Part shown: positions 36,074-45,511 of the stretch, one piece after another | Layout of the letters: every line of letters begins with the position of its first letter | Position numbering within the stretch: position 1 is the first letter of the stretch | Assembly: GCF_947489565.1 (NCBI RefSeq) | Contig: NZ_CANLEA010000008.1 | Span: 186,001 to 250,000, forward strand | DNA length: 64,000 nucleotides | Direction of reading: 5' to 3' | Source: an uncultured Kordia sp. | Lineage (GTDB): Bacteria > Bacteroidota > Bacteroidia > Flavobacteriales > Flavobacteriaceae | Translations under genes and position numbers: made by a program | The notes under the pieces: model-generated | Database searches by the model: none | The model's input: the letters and a program-made list of their open reading frames with translations, nothing else | Told to the model about the DNA's origin: nothing

Positions 36074-37303
36074 ATGAACATAAAGCTTCAAAAATCAACA
36101 CTTCACAAGCAATCAAATATTGCCATTACAGGTTCTAAAAGTGAATCCAATCGGTTGTTACTTTTACAAGCTTTATATCCAAACATCACCATTGCAAACA
36201 TCTCCAATTCAGACGATGCAACGTTGATGCAAAAAGCTTTAAAATCTACAGATAATATAAAAGATATTCACCATGCCGGAACAGCAATGCGCTTTTTAAC
36301 GGCATATTATGCAACTCGCGAAGGACAAGAAATCACACTCACAGGTTCTTCAAGAATGCAAGAACGTCCCATAAAAATATTAGTAGATGCATTGCGACAA
36401 TTGGGTGCAGATATTGAATACACAAAAAATGAAGGATATCCGCCGTTGCAAATAAAGGGACAAAAACTACAAGAAAGTCAAGTAACCTTAGCGGCCAATG
36501 TAAGTAGTCAATATATTTCTGCATTACTCTTAATTGCGCCAACTTTAGAACAAGGATTAACACTGACACTGGATGGGAAAATTACCTCAGTTCCTTACAT
36601 CAAAATGACGCTTTCTTTGCTAAACGATCTTGGTGTAACAACAAGTTTTGAAGGAAATACAATCACAGTTGCACGATTTAAAGCATCACAAGAAACCAAA
36701 GCGTTTACAGTAGAATCTGATTGGAGTTCGGCTTCTTATTTTTACAGTCTAATCGCGTTAAGCGAAATAGGAACAACCATAGAACTTTCAGCATACAAGC
36801 AAAACAGTCTACAAGGCGATTCTTGCTTGGCAGAAATATATACACTATTTGGTGTTGAAACTGTTTTTGGTGAAAATACCATCACGCTAACGAAAACGCA
36901 AGAAGCAACTCAAGAAACGATTAAGCTAGACTTAAAAAATGCACCAGACATTGCACAAACAATTGCTGTAACCGCATTTGGATTGCAATTATCTTGCGAA
37001 ATGATCGGACTACACACGCTAAAAATAAAAGAAACCGATCGTTTGGTGGCATTAAAAGTAGAACTTGAAAAACTAGGTGCTTCTGTAGATATTACGGATA
37101 AGTCTCTGTATTTGCACAAAGCAACAACGATCAACGAAAATATTTCCATTCATACTTACAAAGATCACCGCATGGCAATGGCATTTGCACCATTAGCATT
37201 ATGTACTCCACTATACATTGAAAAAGCAAATGTAGTGTCGAAATCCTTCCCAGATTTTTGGAAAGATTTGGAAAAGATTGGGATTGAAGTAATAGAAAAA
37301 TAA
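36074..37303 (+). CDS. aroA: 3-phosphoshikimate 1-carboxyvinyltransferase (EPSP synthase)
   Basis: 409 residues, step six of the shikimate pathway. Motifs: GSKSESNRLLLLQAL near the N-terminus, GTAMRFLTAYYA, RMQERPI, SSQYISALLL, DWSSASYFYSL, KETDRLVAL and DHRMAMAFAPLAL. It is slightly shorter than the E. coli enzyme. It is separate from the aromatic operon at 23.5-28.2 kb, and I see no attenuator in front of it. Confidence 0.95.
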   Translation: MNIKLQKSTLHKQSNIAITGSKSESNRLLLLQALYPNITIANISNSDDATLMQKALKSTDNIKDIHHAGTAMRFLTAYYATREGQEITLTGSSRMQERPIKILVDALRQLGADIEYTKNEGYPPLQIKGQKLQESQVTLAANVSSQYISALLLIAPTLEQGLTLTLDGKITSVPYIKMTLSLLNDLGVTTSFEGNTITVARFKASQETKAFTVESDWSSASYFYSLIALSEIGTTIELSAYKQNSLQGDSCLAEIYTLFGVETVFGENTITLTKTQEATQETIKLDLKNAPDIAQTIAVTAFGLQLSCEMIGLHTLKIKETDRLVALKVELEKLGASVDITDKSLYLHKATTINENISIHTYKDHRMAMAFAPLALCTPLYIEKANVVSKSFPDFWKDLEKIGIEVIEK

Positions 37304-37320
37304 AAAAACTCACTAAATAC

Positions 37321-37352
37321 TTGACAACGCCTATTTTGAGATTGTATATTTG
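37321..37352 (+). promoter_or_regulatory. queA promoter
   Basis: TTG at 37321-37323 and TATATTTG at 37345-37352 (perfect TANNTTTG) are 21 bases apart; the gene starts 29 bases later. Confidence 0.55.
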
Positions 37353-37381
37353 CGGTTCTTAAAAAATAACTTAAAAGACTT

Positions 37382-38437
37382 ATGGCAAAAAAGCTATCAC
37401 ATTTTAATTTTGATCTTCCAGTAGAATTATTAGCAGAATATCCATCAGAACATAGAGATGAAGCACGTTTAATGGTGTTAAATCGAGAAAAGCAAACTAT
37501 TGAACACAAACAGTTCAAAGATTTGGTGGATTACTTTGACGAAGGAGATGTAATGGTGTTGAACAATACGAAAGTATTTCCTGCAAGACTCTTTGGAAAT
37601 AAAGAAAAAACAGGAGCACGCATTGAAGTCTTTTTGTTAAGAGAATTAAACGAAGAACAACGTTTATGGGATGTTTTAGTAGATCCTGCAAGAAAAATTA
37701 GAATTGGAAATAAATTATACTTCGGTGAAGACGAAAGTTTAGTTGCTGAGGTCATAGATAATACAACATCAAGAGGACGTACTTTACGCTTTTTATATGA
37801 TGGTTCGTATGATGAATTCAGAGCAAAATTAGGTGAACTAGGACAAACGCCACTTCCAAAATACATCAAAAGAGATGTAGAGCCAGAAGATGAAGAGCGT
37901 TACCAAACAATTTATGCAAAAGAAGAAGGAGCTGTAGCAGCACCAACAGCAGGTTTGCATTTCTCAAAACACTTATTGAAGCGTTTGGAAATTAAAGGAA
38001 TTGACTTCTCTGAAATTACTTTACACGTAGGTTTAGGAACATTCAATCCTGTAGAAGTAGAAGATTTATCGAAGCATAAAATGGACTCTGAAGAATTGAA
38101 AATTGAGTCAAAAGCTGTAGAAACGGTAAACAGTGCTAAGACAAATAAAAGAAAAGTATGTGCTGTAGGAACTACAGTAATGCGTGCTTTAGAAAGTTCA
38201 GTTTCTTCAGAAAGAACATTGAATGAATATGAAGGTTGGACAAATAAATTTATCTTTCCTCCGTATGAATTTAGCATTGCGAATTGTATGATTACAAACT
38301 TCCACACACCAAAATCAACACTATTAATGATGGTTTCTGCCTTTGCAGGTCACGATTTCATCTTAAGAGCGTATGAAGAAGCTATCAAAGAAGGATATCA
38401 ATTCTATTCGTATGGTGACGCAATGTTGATTCTGTAA
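37382..38437 (+). CDS. queA: S-adenosylmethionine:tRNA ribosyltransferase-isomerase
   Basis: 351 residues. It transfers the ribosyl part of SAM to preQ1 in tRNA, forming epoxyqueuosine. Motifs include [12 protein letters not shown] at the N-terminus, [50 protein letters not shown] and the C-terminal [16 protein letters not shown]. Length is normal. Confidence 0.96.
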   Translation: MAKKLSHFNFDLPVELLAEYPSEHRDEARLMVLNREKQTIEHKQFKDLVDYFDEGDVMVLNNTKVFPARLFGNKEKTGARIEVFLLRELNEEQRLWDVLVDPARKIRIGNKLYFGEDESLVAEVIDNTTSRGRTLRFLYDGSYDEFRAKLGELGQTPLPKYIKRDVEPEDEERYQTIYAKEEGAVAAPTAGLHFSKHLLKRLEIKGIDFSEITLHVGLGTFNPVEVEDLSKHKMDSEELKIESKAVETVNSAKTNKRKVCAVGTTVMRALESSVSSERTLNEYEGWTNKFIFPPYEFSIANCMITNFHTPKSTLLMMVSAFAGHDFILRAYEEAIKEGYQFYSYGDAMLIL

Positions 38438-38578
38438 ATAGAAAACACATAACACATATATAAAATCCTGTCTTTGGCAGGATTTTGTTTTTTAGGTAGA
38501 TTTAAAATGTTTTAGAATCTTCACCAAATATCTTCAGAGATAAAAAATGATCGAACTACATAAAATTAAAATTTAAAA

Positions 38579-39031
38579 ATGCTTTTTACTAAAAAAAATA
38601 TAGCAACAAGTTTATCTAAAGAAGAAACTCTGAATCAGATTAAAACGATCACAAAACCAATCTCTTTAAACAATGTGTTTGATGTAAATAGTGATGAAAA
38701 CTATGAATTTGAAGGCCATTTTGATAATTTTTCATTCACACTTTTTCCGTTATTTAATTATGGATTGAATCAATTATTACGACCAAAAATTATAGGTCAA
38801 ATAGAAACTTCTAACGATCAAACAGTCATAAAGTTAGAATTTTATTTACCTAAAATGATAACGTATGTATTGTTATTACTTCTAGTGATTGCAATCCTTA
38901 TCTTAAATACGGCATCAATCGATTTCAATACATTCATGATCTATGGATTAATAACTATGTTGGGATTTTATTTTGGTTTCCTTTACAGAATAAATAAAGC
39001 AATCAACATAATCAAAGCTAGGCTGAACTAA
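38579..39031 (+). CDS. Hypothetical protein with two C-terminal membrane segments
   Basis: 150 residues. The soluble N-terminal ~95 residues contain FEGHFDNFSFTLFPLFNYG and LRPKIIGQIE. Two membrane segments follow (ITYVLLLLLVIAILILNTA and NTFMIYGLITMLGFYFGFLY) and a short basic tail. This is a pattern of small membrane proteins with a PH-like or sensing head; no family is recognised. It stands alone between queA and the next secreted protein. Confidence 0.6.
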   Translation: MLFTKKNIATSLSKEETLNQIKTITKPISLNNVFDVNSDENYEFEGHFDNFSFTLFPLFNYGLNQLLRPKIIGQIETSNDQTVIKLEFYLPKMITYVLLLLLVIAILILNTASIDFNTFMIYGLITMLGFYFGFLYRINKAINIIKARLN

Positions 39032-39252
39032 CAAATGCTATGTTATTAAATTGCACCTAATTATTAGGTTATCTACAAACAATGATGCCTATAATTTGTT
39101 GTTTGTACAAGATTATGAACGAACAATACATTCCAATTCCCATAAGGTTTGTTTTTTACTAACTTTAATACTCAGAATTTTCAACTAATTATCAAACAAG
39201 GTATTAGCTGTTGTTCTGAAAATTCAACTATAAATTTCAAATACATTCTAAA

Positions 39253-40299
39253 ATGAAAAAAAGTATACTATGTATATGTTGTTGTGTGTTTATCCTAAAT
39301 TTTAGCCAGGCACAAGACAATCATATGGGAGCGAAACATATAAAAGTTAAAGCAAATTGGACAGTTTCTGAATCAGGAACGTTGGCAGATGGTCACAAAA
39401 TAGCTGATTTATCTTGGGCAGCAAATAGTAGTGTTGCTTGTTTTCCAGCGACTCGAAATCAAAAATTCTCTGGAAATCATGTCTTCTATACCACCACGAT
39501 TCCGAAGCGTTCTGAAATGTTTATCAAAGTCATTCCAAAAAACAAAAATCAAAACTTTAGCCTGTATGCGTATGAAGTTGGAATGACAAATAATCAGCTG
39601 CCGCCAGACTTGAATAGTTGTGTAACTTGCGAAGCAGATTTTAAATGGGATTACAAACGCAGAGGAAAAACACAAGATCATACACGTGAAGTACGATTGA
39701 ATGCCATTAACAATCCGTACAAAGTAGTCATTGGAGTTGTAGGTGCAGAAGGTCTTACGGAAGGAGATTTCACCTTAGAAATAAAACTCAATGGAGGAGA
39801 AGAGATTTCGTATTCGACACCCAAAATTGAAGTTGTCAAAATAGAAACCAAAGGCGCAGTGACTGTAACCAATGGAAATTTAAATACAGGTGATGTAATC
39901 GGCGATTTATCCTGGGCTTCTAACAGTAGTGTAGCTTGTTTTCCTTCAATTCGAAATCAAAAATTTTCTGGAAATCATGTTTTGTATGAAACAACGATTC
40001 CGAAGTATTCTGAAATGTTTGTTACAGTCATCCCAAAAAATAAAAATCAAAACTTTAGCTTATATGCATACATGGTTGGTGCAACCAATGAACAATTACC
40101 GCCAAATCTAACGAGTTGTATTACCTGTGAAGCTGACTTTAAATGGGATCGTAAATGGAAAGGAAAAACACAAGATCATACACGAAAGATTCGGTTAAAT
40201 GCAATCAATCGTCCTTACAAAGTAATCATTGGTGTCACTGGAGCAGAAGGTCTTACGGAAGGCGATTTTGAAGTAAAGATTGAAATCAAAAAAAGATAG
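39253..40299 (+). CDS. Secreted protein with two tandem repeats of an unrecognised ~155-residue domain
   Basis: 348 residues with a signal peptide (ending near SQAQD). Two copies of one domain lie at ~35-180 and ~200-348. Each has IADLSWA-NSSVACFP, NQKFSGNHV, a P-K-SEMF-VIPKNKNQNFSLYAY segment, LPP-L-SC-TCEADFKWD, GKTQDHTR--RLNAIN and ending VIG-GAEGLTEGDF. Each copy has three cysteines (ACFP, SCVTC), so disulfides are likely. It recalls PPC-like beta-sandwiches but I cannot place it firmly. No T9SS signal is at the C-terminus. Function is unknown. Confidence 0.7.
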   Translation: MKKSILCICCCVFILNFSQAQDNHMGAKHIKVKANWTVSESGTLADGHKIADLSWAANSSVACFPATRNQKFSGNHVFYTTTIPKRSEMFIKVIPKNKNQNFSLYAYEVGMTNNQLPPDLNSCVTCEADFKWDYKRRGKTQDHTREVRLNAINNPYKVVIGVVGAEGLTEGDFTLEIKLNGGEEISYSTPKIEVVKIETKGAVTVTNGNLNTGDVIGDLSWASNSSVACFPSIRNQKFSGNHVLYETTIPKYSEMFVTVIPKNKNQNFSLYAYMVGATNEQLPPNLTSCITCEADFKWDRKWKGKTQDHTRKIRLNAINRPYKVIIGVTGAEGLTEGDFEVKIEIKKR

Positions 40300-40386
40300 T
40301 CGGTAGTTTTTTTATTTTTATCAACTACTTCATTTCTAAATACTACATTGATGTAGTAACAAAACTGCAAACTCACAAATTCTTAC

Positions 40387-40394
40387 TACTTTTG
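40387..40394 (+). promoter_or_regulatory. -7 box of rlmN, apparently leaderless
   Basis: TACTTTTG is a perfect TANNTTTG match ending 4 bases before the ATG, so transcription would start at or within the start codon. The -33 region is weak. Confidence 0.45.
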
Positions 40395-40398
40395 CAGC

Positions 40399-41442
40399 AT
40401 GAAGCAAGCAGTGAAGAAGGACATACGTGCATTAAGCAAAGAACAACTTCGTGATTTTTTTGTGGCAGAAGGCGATAAAGCATTTCGTGGAAATCAAGTC
40501 TATGAATGGTTGTGGCAAAAAGGCGCGCATGATTTTGACGATATGACAAATCTTTCTAAAGAGACACGTAAAATGTTGGAGGAAAACTTTGTCATCAATC
40601 ATATTCGTGTGGACAAAATGCAACGTAGCAATGATGGTACAATTAAAAATGCGGTACGCTTGCATGACGGCCTCATTGTAGAATCTGTTTTAATTCCAAC
40701 AAGTACACGTACAACGGCTTGTGTTTCAAGTCAAGTGGGTTGTAGTTTAGATTGTAAATTTTGCGCTACGGCGCGATTAAAACGCATGCGAAACCTAAAC
40801 CCTGATGAAATCTACGATCAGGTAGTTGCTATTGATCGTGAAAGCAGATTATATCATAACAGACCGTTATCTAACATTGTATTCATGGGAATGGGTGAAC
40901 CATTGATGAATTACAACAATGTGTTGAAAGCTATAGAAAAAATTACTTCGGATGAAGGTTTGGGAATGTCACCAAAACGAATCACAGTTTCAACTTCTGG
41001 TGTGCCAAAAATGATCAAAAAAATGGCAGATGATGAGGTTAAATTTAAATTGGCTGTTTCATTACATTCTGCAATTGAAGAAGTGCGAACGTCTATTATG
41101 CCATTCAACGAACACTTTCCGCTTACAGACTTAAAAGAAGCGTTGGCATATTGGTACGATAAAACCAAAAATAAAATTACTTATGAATATGTAGTTTGGG
41201 ATGGCATCAACGATCAACAAAAAGATATCAATGCACTGGTAAAATTCTGTAAAGATGTGCCAAGCAAAGTAAACTTGATCGAATACAATCCAATCGATGA
41301 TGGTCAATTCCAGCAAGCAAGTAACAAAGCAATCGATCGTTATGTAGATTCTTTAGAGCAAAATGGAATTACCGTAACCGTAAGACGTTCAAGAGGAAAA
41401 GATATAGACGCAGCTTGCGGACAACTCGCAAACAAGGAGTAG
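40399..41442 (+). CDS. rlmN: 23S rRNA/tRNA (adenine-C2) methyltransferase
   Basis: 347 residues, radical-SAM methyl synthase. The iron-sulfur cluster cysteines are C115, C119 and C122 (CSLDCKFC), FMGMGEPLMNYNNV and the conserved C-terminal cysteine C340 in AACGQL are present; the second methyl-carrying cysteine is expected near here too. It methylates A2503 of 23S rRNA and A37 of some tRNAs. Confidence 0.96.
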   Translation: MKQAVKKDIRALSKEQLRDFFVAEGDKAFRGNQVYEWLWQKGAHDFDDMTNLSKETRKMLEENFVINHIRVDKMQRSNDGTIKNAVRLHDGLIVESVLIPTSTRTTACVSSQVGCSLDCKFCATARLKRMRNLNPDEIYDQVVAIDRESRLYHNRPLSNIVFMGMGEPLMNYNNVLKAIEKITSDEGLGMSPKRITVSTSGVPKMIKKMADDEVKFKLAVSLHSAIEEVRTSIMPFNEHFPLTDLKEALAYWYDKTKNKITYEYVVWDGINDQQKDINALVKFCKDVPSKVNLIEYNPIDDGQFQQASNKAIDRYVDSLEQNGITVTVRRSRGKDIDAACGQLANKE

Positions 41443-41453
41443 TTTAAAAGAAA

Positions 41454-41501
41454 TTTACTCAGATGTCATTCCTGCCTACGCAGGAATGACATCTGAGTAA
41501 A
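41454..41501. repeat. Perfect 22-bp inverted repeat of the GTCATTCCTGC family
   Basis: TTTACTCAGATGTCATTCCT-GC, a 4-base loop CTAC, and the exact reverse complement. It contains the ATTCCTGC...GCAGGAAT core seen at 12561 and 26854 but with a longer stem. It may also stop or stabilise the rlmN transcript, although there is no T-tract. AAGTCTAAGAATCTAAG repeats follow to ~41553. Confidence 0.75.
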
Positions 41502-41624
41502 GAGTCTAATAGATCTAAGAAGTCTAAGAATCTAAGTAAGTCTAGAAATCTGTAAGCGCGAGTTTAAAACTCGTGCTTAAAAACAAACTATATTAGCCAG
41601 AGCGGGTTTCCAACTCGTACTAAA

Positions 41625-41663
41625 AAAAGCCTTCAAAGTAAAACTTAAACTTCAAAGGCTTTA
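41625..41663 (-). terminator. Terminator of the T9SS adhesin-like gene
   Basis: AAAGCCTTTGAAGT and ACTTTGAAGGCTTT pair around a short loop, with T-rich sequence following on the minus strand. Confidence 0.75.
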
Positions 41664-41684
41664 AATATTGTATAAACTATAGTG

Positions 41685-42815
41685 TTATTGTTTGACTATT
41701 TTATATGAACTTACAGAGTCTCCAATCGTAACCACCATAATATAGGTTCCTGCTCTCAACGAAGAAATGTCAATTTGTTTTGTAGATAAAACAGTTTCAT
41801 CAACGCGCATTACTTCCTGACCAAATAAATTGATCACGTTTAAATTACTAATTGGTAAGGTACTATCAAACTGTACAATTCCTGTAGTTGGATTTGGATA
41901 ATACTTAAAACTATTGGTATTTACTTCTTCTACAGATAATGGATCTGATTGTGTTGTAAAGCTCCAAATAGGTGAGTTCACTGCGTCTCCACCTACATTC
42001 TTTGCTACAATTTGCCAATAATACAATGTTGAATATTCCATTCCAGTAATATCTACAGTTGTATTTCCAAGTGTTCCTAACAAAGCAAGTGTTCCAGGAG
42101 AATCTCCTAAATACACGTCATATGCAGTAGCAGGATCGCCCGTCATTGCAGCTTCCCAAGCAAAGGTTACAGAATTATCAGGATTTCCGTCCATATTGTC
42201 ATCAGCAGGATCAATCACAACGCCAGTTGCCATATCTGCTGGTGTTGGTGTTGTTGCAGGATCTGGTGCAGTAGCATCAGCAATCATATCAACATTGTCA
42301 ATAATCCAACGGTCACCGTCATTATTTTCCAGAACAAAAGCAACATAAATAGCTTGTCCAGCATACGCAGACAAATCTACAGTGTGTTGCGCTAAAGGTC
42401 CACCAGACCAAACATCGGCTTCACTTTGTGTATCAACAATCGTAAAATCGGCATGTGTGGTTTGACTCATACCTGTAGAAACTCGAATTGTATATGTAGA
42501 ACCGTAATCAGTAGCAAAACTATCCGATTGATCAAACGAAAGGATGAAATTCGTAGCATCTACTGTAAATTGTGGAGTTACCAACCAGTCTTCGGCATTT
42601 CCGCCTGTAACAGCTTCCCAAGTAACAAAGGCAACATTATTGGTTGCTCCATCATTTACTTGCCAATCTTGAGTGGTTCCTAAACCATTCGTTCCAATAA
42701 AACTTGCCCATCCGGCAGGAATCATTGTACTAGATTCGAAGTCTTCAGATAACTGTGCAAATCCAAATTGATAAAAAGTTAATAAAAATAAAAAAGTAAT
42801 TTTTCTCATAATCAA
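41685..42815 (-). CDS. Secreted choice-of-anchor/FN3 protein with T9SS type A sorting domain
   Basis: 376 residues with a signal peptide (ending near FGFAQL). A cleaved-adhesin/MAM-like domain (~22-175) has DFESSTMIPAGW, DWLVTPQF, VSTGMSQT and WIIDNVDM. A fibronectin type III-like domain (~185-290) has YDVYLGDSP and TLYYWQIVAKN. The last ~75 residues form a T9SS type A domain (YYPNPTTGIVQFDS, NLFGQEVMR, DISSLRAGTYIMVV, YKIVKQ). It is exported through T9SS and anchored to the surface or released. A role in adhesion is inferred from domains only. Confidence 0.88.
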   Translation of the reverse strand: MIMRKITFLFLLTFYQFGFAQLSEDFESSTMIPAGWASFIGTNGLGTTQDWQVNDGATNNVAFVTWEAVTGGNAEDWLVTPQFTVDATNFILSFDQSDSFATDYGSTYTIRVSTGMSQTTHADFTIVDTQSEADVWSGGPLAQHTVDLSAYAGQAIYVAFVLENNDGDRWIIDNVDMIADATAPDPATTPTPADMATGVVIDPADDNMDGNPDNSVTFAWEAAMTGDPATAYDVYLGDSPGTLALLGTLGNTTVDITGMEYSTLYYWQIVAKNVGGDAVNSPIWSFTTQSDPLSVEEVNTNSFKYYPNPTTGIVQFDSTLPISNLNVINLFGQEVMRVDETVLSTKQIDISSLRAGTYIMVVTIGDSVSSYKIVKQ

Positions 42816-43074
42816 GGCTTTATATGTTAGTTCTCATAAAGTTATAAAAAAAACAACAACTCTGACATTTTGTATTAATTTTTATAAAATCTGTAAAAAT
42901 TAAAGGGAAAAACGTTGAATTCATTAAAAAAAGCTGAAAAATAGAAACCATATCGCCTTTAAAACATACTGAACTTCCTACAACTGTATTCCTAACAATG
43001 AAAATAAAATGATAATTTACCTTCACAACTGTTCGAATCTTGTTAAAAAGGTTACAAATCATGGAATTAGTTAA

Positions 43075-43082
43075 TATCTTTG
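43075..43082 (+). promoter_or_regulatory. -7 box of polyprenyl synthase, apparently leaderless
   Basis: TATCTTTG matches TANNTTTG and ends 7 bases before ATG 43090. I find no good -33 element. Confidence 0.4.
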
Positions 43083-43089
43083 CAGTAGA

Positions 43090-44067
43090 ATGAAAGTAGT
43101 CGCACAGATAAAACAACCCATTGTAAAAGAAATGGAACTTTTTGAAAAAAAGTTTTCCAACTCTATGACTTCCAAAGTTGCACTACTCAATCGAATCACA
43201 CATTATATTGTCAATAGGAAAGGGAAGCAAATGCGCCCTATGTTTATCTTTTTGGTGTCTAAAATGGTATCAGAAGGATTGGTGAATGAGCGTACATATC
43301 GCGGTGCTTCTGTAATTGAATTGATTCATACAGCAACACTTGTACATGATGATGTTGTAGATGATTCTAACAGACGAAGAGGTTTTTTCTCCATCAATGC
43401 GTTGTGGAAAAATAAAATTGCCGTATTGGTAGGCGATTACTTCTTGTCTAAAGGATTGCTACTATCTATTGATAATGGTGATTTTGATTTGTTGCGAATT
43501 ATCTCTGTTGCAGTTCGTGAAATGAGTGAAGGTGAATTGCTTCAAATTGAAAAAGCACGTAGACTAGATATCACAGAAGAAATCTACTATGAAATCATTC
43601 GACAAAAAACAGCAACATTAATTGCAGCGTGTTGTGCTATGGGCGCGCAGTCTGTAAATGCTTCAGAAGAAGAAGTAGAACGTATGCGCTTGTTTGGAGA
43701 ATATATCGGGATGGCATTTCAGATAAAAGATGACTTATTTGATTATGGAGAAACAAAAATCGGAAAGCCGACAGGAATCGATATCAAAGAGCAAAAAATG
43801 ACACTTCCACTTATTTATGCATTGAATCATTGTTCAAAAGAAGAAAAAAAATGGGCAATTAATTCGGTGAAAAATCATAATAAGGACAAAAAAAGAGTCA
43901 AAGAAGTCATTGCTTTCGTAAAAAAAACAGGCGGATTGGAATATGCAACCAATCAAATGAAAGCATATCAAGAAAAAGCGCTAGAGCTGCTTAAAGCCTA
44001 TCCGCAATCCACATATAAAGATTCATTAGAATTGATGGTAAATTACGTGATCGACAGAAAAAAATAA
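43090..44067 (+). CDS. Polyprenyl diphosphate synthase
   Basis: 325 residues of the trans-isoprenyl diphosphate synthase family. The first aspartate-rich motif is DDVVDD at ~87-92 with RRRG after it, and the second is FQIKDDLFDYG at ~215. The small residues before the first motif (ATLVH) suggest a medium-to-long chain product such as octaprenyl/heptaprenyl for menaquinone. The exact chain length is not certain. Confidence 0.92.
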   Translation: MKVVAQIKQPIVKEMELFEKKFSNSMTSKVALLNRITHYIVNRKGKQMRPMFIFLVSKMVSEGLVNERTYRGASVIELIHTATLVHDDVVDDSNRRRGFFSINALWKNKIAVLVGDYFLSKGLLLSIDNGDFDLLRIISVAVREMSEGELLQIEKARRLDITEEIYYEIIRQKTATLIAACCAMGAQSVNASEEEVERMRLFGEYIGMAFQIKDDLFDYGETKIGKPTGIDIKEQKMTLPLIYALNHCSKEEKKWAINSVKNHNKDKKRVKEVIAFVKKTGGLEYATNQMKAYQEKALELLKAYPQSTYKDSLELMVNYVIDRKK

Positions 44068-44111
44068 TTTTTTTTCATACGCAGGCAACCATTTGTACAA
44101 AATTTGCGTCT

Positions 44112-44699
44112 ATGTCAATAGAAAGCAATCTGATAGTGAAAGTTATTCAATTACATCTACAAGAAGCACAACTCATAAAACGAGCAAAGCGCAACGATCG
44201 AAAAGCGCAGCAAACGTTATATGCACAACATGCACCAAAAATGTTAAGTGTTTGTAGATATTATATTGCTAACGTTCATGATGCCGAAGAAACAATGCTT
44301 TCAGGATTTTTCAAAGTATTTACACAATTGAAAACCTATCAAAATAAAGGAAGTTTTGAAGGCTGGATTCGAAGAATTATGGTTCGAGAATCAATATCCT
44401 TTCTTCGAAAAAAGAATCCACTTGTTTCGGTAGAAGAAATTGAAAGCTACACAGAAATCACCGAATGTGAAGTGAATGTAAATGCAGGTGTCGAAGAAAT
44501 CCAAAAAGCAATAGATGCGTTGCCGCAAGGATATCGAATTGTATTCAACTTGTATGAAATAGAAGGATACAAACATCAAGAAATTGCTGAAATGCTCAAT
44601 ATATCTGTGAGCACATCGAAATCGCAGTTATTCAAAGCAAAAAAGACACTTCAAACACAACTACGATCAAAAAAAAACAGAGCTAATGAAATCGCATGA
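44112..44699 (+). CDS. ECF-type RNA polymerase sigma factor
   Basis: 195 residues. Region 2 includes QQTLYAQHAPKMLSVCRYYI and DAEETMLSGFFKVFTQLKTY, with GSFEGWIRRIM. Region 4 has YRIVFNLYEIEGYKHQEIAE and SVSTSKSQLFKAKKTL. It overlaps the next gene (a membrane protein) by 14 bases, which suggests the neighbour is its regulator. There is no extra C-terminal SnoaL domain. Confidence 0.92.
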   Translation: MSIESNLIVKVIQLHLQEAQLIKRAKRNDRKAQQTLYAQHAPKMLSVCRYYIANVHDAEETMLSGFFKVFTQLKTYQNKGSFEGWIRRIMVRESISFLRKKNPLVSVEEIESYTEITECEVNVNAGVEEIQKAIDALPQGYRIVFNLYEIEGYKHQEIAEMLNISVSTSKSQLFKAKKTLQTQLRSKKNRANEIA

Positions 44700-45459
44700 A
44701 ATTAAAGACATATTAGAAGAGCGCAGGATCGAAGCATCTGAAAATTCGTGGGAAAAACTCGCAGGGCAATTGGATGCAAACGACCGAAAAGGCCGTAAAA
44801 AAGGATTTTATTACATGTATGCTGCTTGTTTAGCAGTGTTAGTAAGCATGTTGGTGTTTATGTTTGCAAAATCTGTAACGAGCATTGAAGATGGAACACT
44901 TGTAAATGAAGACATCAATTCAAAATCAATCATAAAAGAAGAAAAATTACAAAAAGAACAAGAAAAAGTAGAAAAAGAAATCATAAATAATACGCAAATC
45001 GCGATTGAAGAAAAAGCTATAAATAATACTAAAGAAGAAGTCGTAGAACGACAAATAGTTCCGCAACCCAAAGAACAATTAACTGTTGAATTACGAAAAG
45101 AAATTCAATCAACAATAGCGATACAAGAAAAAGAAATCCAACCGAAAATTGAAACCATTATTGCGCAAAAAGAAGTTGTTGCTGATACAGATTCAGCACT
45201 AAAAGAATCAATAATTGCATTGTTACAAAAAGAAAAAATGGCCATTACCAATGCAGAAATTGATCAATTGCTTCTGGAAGCACAACAATCATTAAATCAA
45301 TTAGACATTAAGGAAGAAAAAGTTGACGTCTTACGATTCGCAACTGCAGACGAATTGTTAAACGACGTAGAATACGAATTAGACATGTCATTCAAACAAA
45401 AAGTATTCGAACTTATCAAACAGAAAGTCAAAAAACGAAGCATTGTAGAAGAAGATTAA
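44686..45459 (+). CDS. Single-pass membrane protein, probable anti-sigma-type partner
   Basis: 257 residues. The cytoplasmic N-terminus (IKDILEERRIEASENSWEKL) precedes one membrane span (YYMYAACLAVLVSMLVFMFA, ~42-61), followed by a long charged, Glu/Lys/Gln-rich and probably helical outer part. The arrangement and overlap with the ECF sigma gene fit an anti-sigma factor or membrane regulator, but the usual zinc anti-sigma motif is absent. Homologs are usually annotated hypothetical. Confidence 0.65.
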   Translation: MKSHEIKDILEERRIEASENSWEKLAGQLDANDRKGRKKGFYYMYAACLAVLVSMLVFMFAKSVTSIEDGTLVNEDINSKSIIKEEKLQKEQEKVEKEIINNTQIAIEEKAINNTKEEVVERQIVPQPKEQLTVELRKEIQSTIAIQEKEIQPKIETIIAQKEVVADTDSALKESIIALLQKEKMAITNAEIDQLLLEAQQSLNQLDIKEEKVDVLRFATADELLNDVEYELDMSFKQKVFELIKQKVKKRSIVEED

Positions 45460-45511
45460 GTATACAACGCTTCAAAAAAATCATCAACAAACATCATTAA
45501 AAAAAACGAAC

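Noticed and set aside
43021-43060. tRNA-like TTCGAATC
   Set aside because: No cloverleaf can be drawn around it; it is a chance match in a promoter region.
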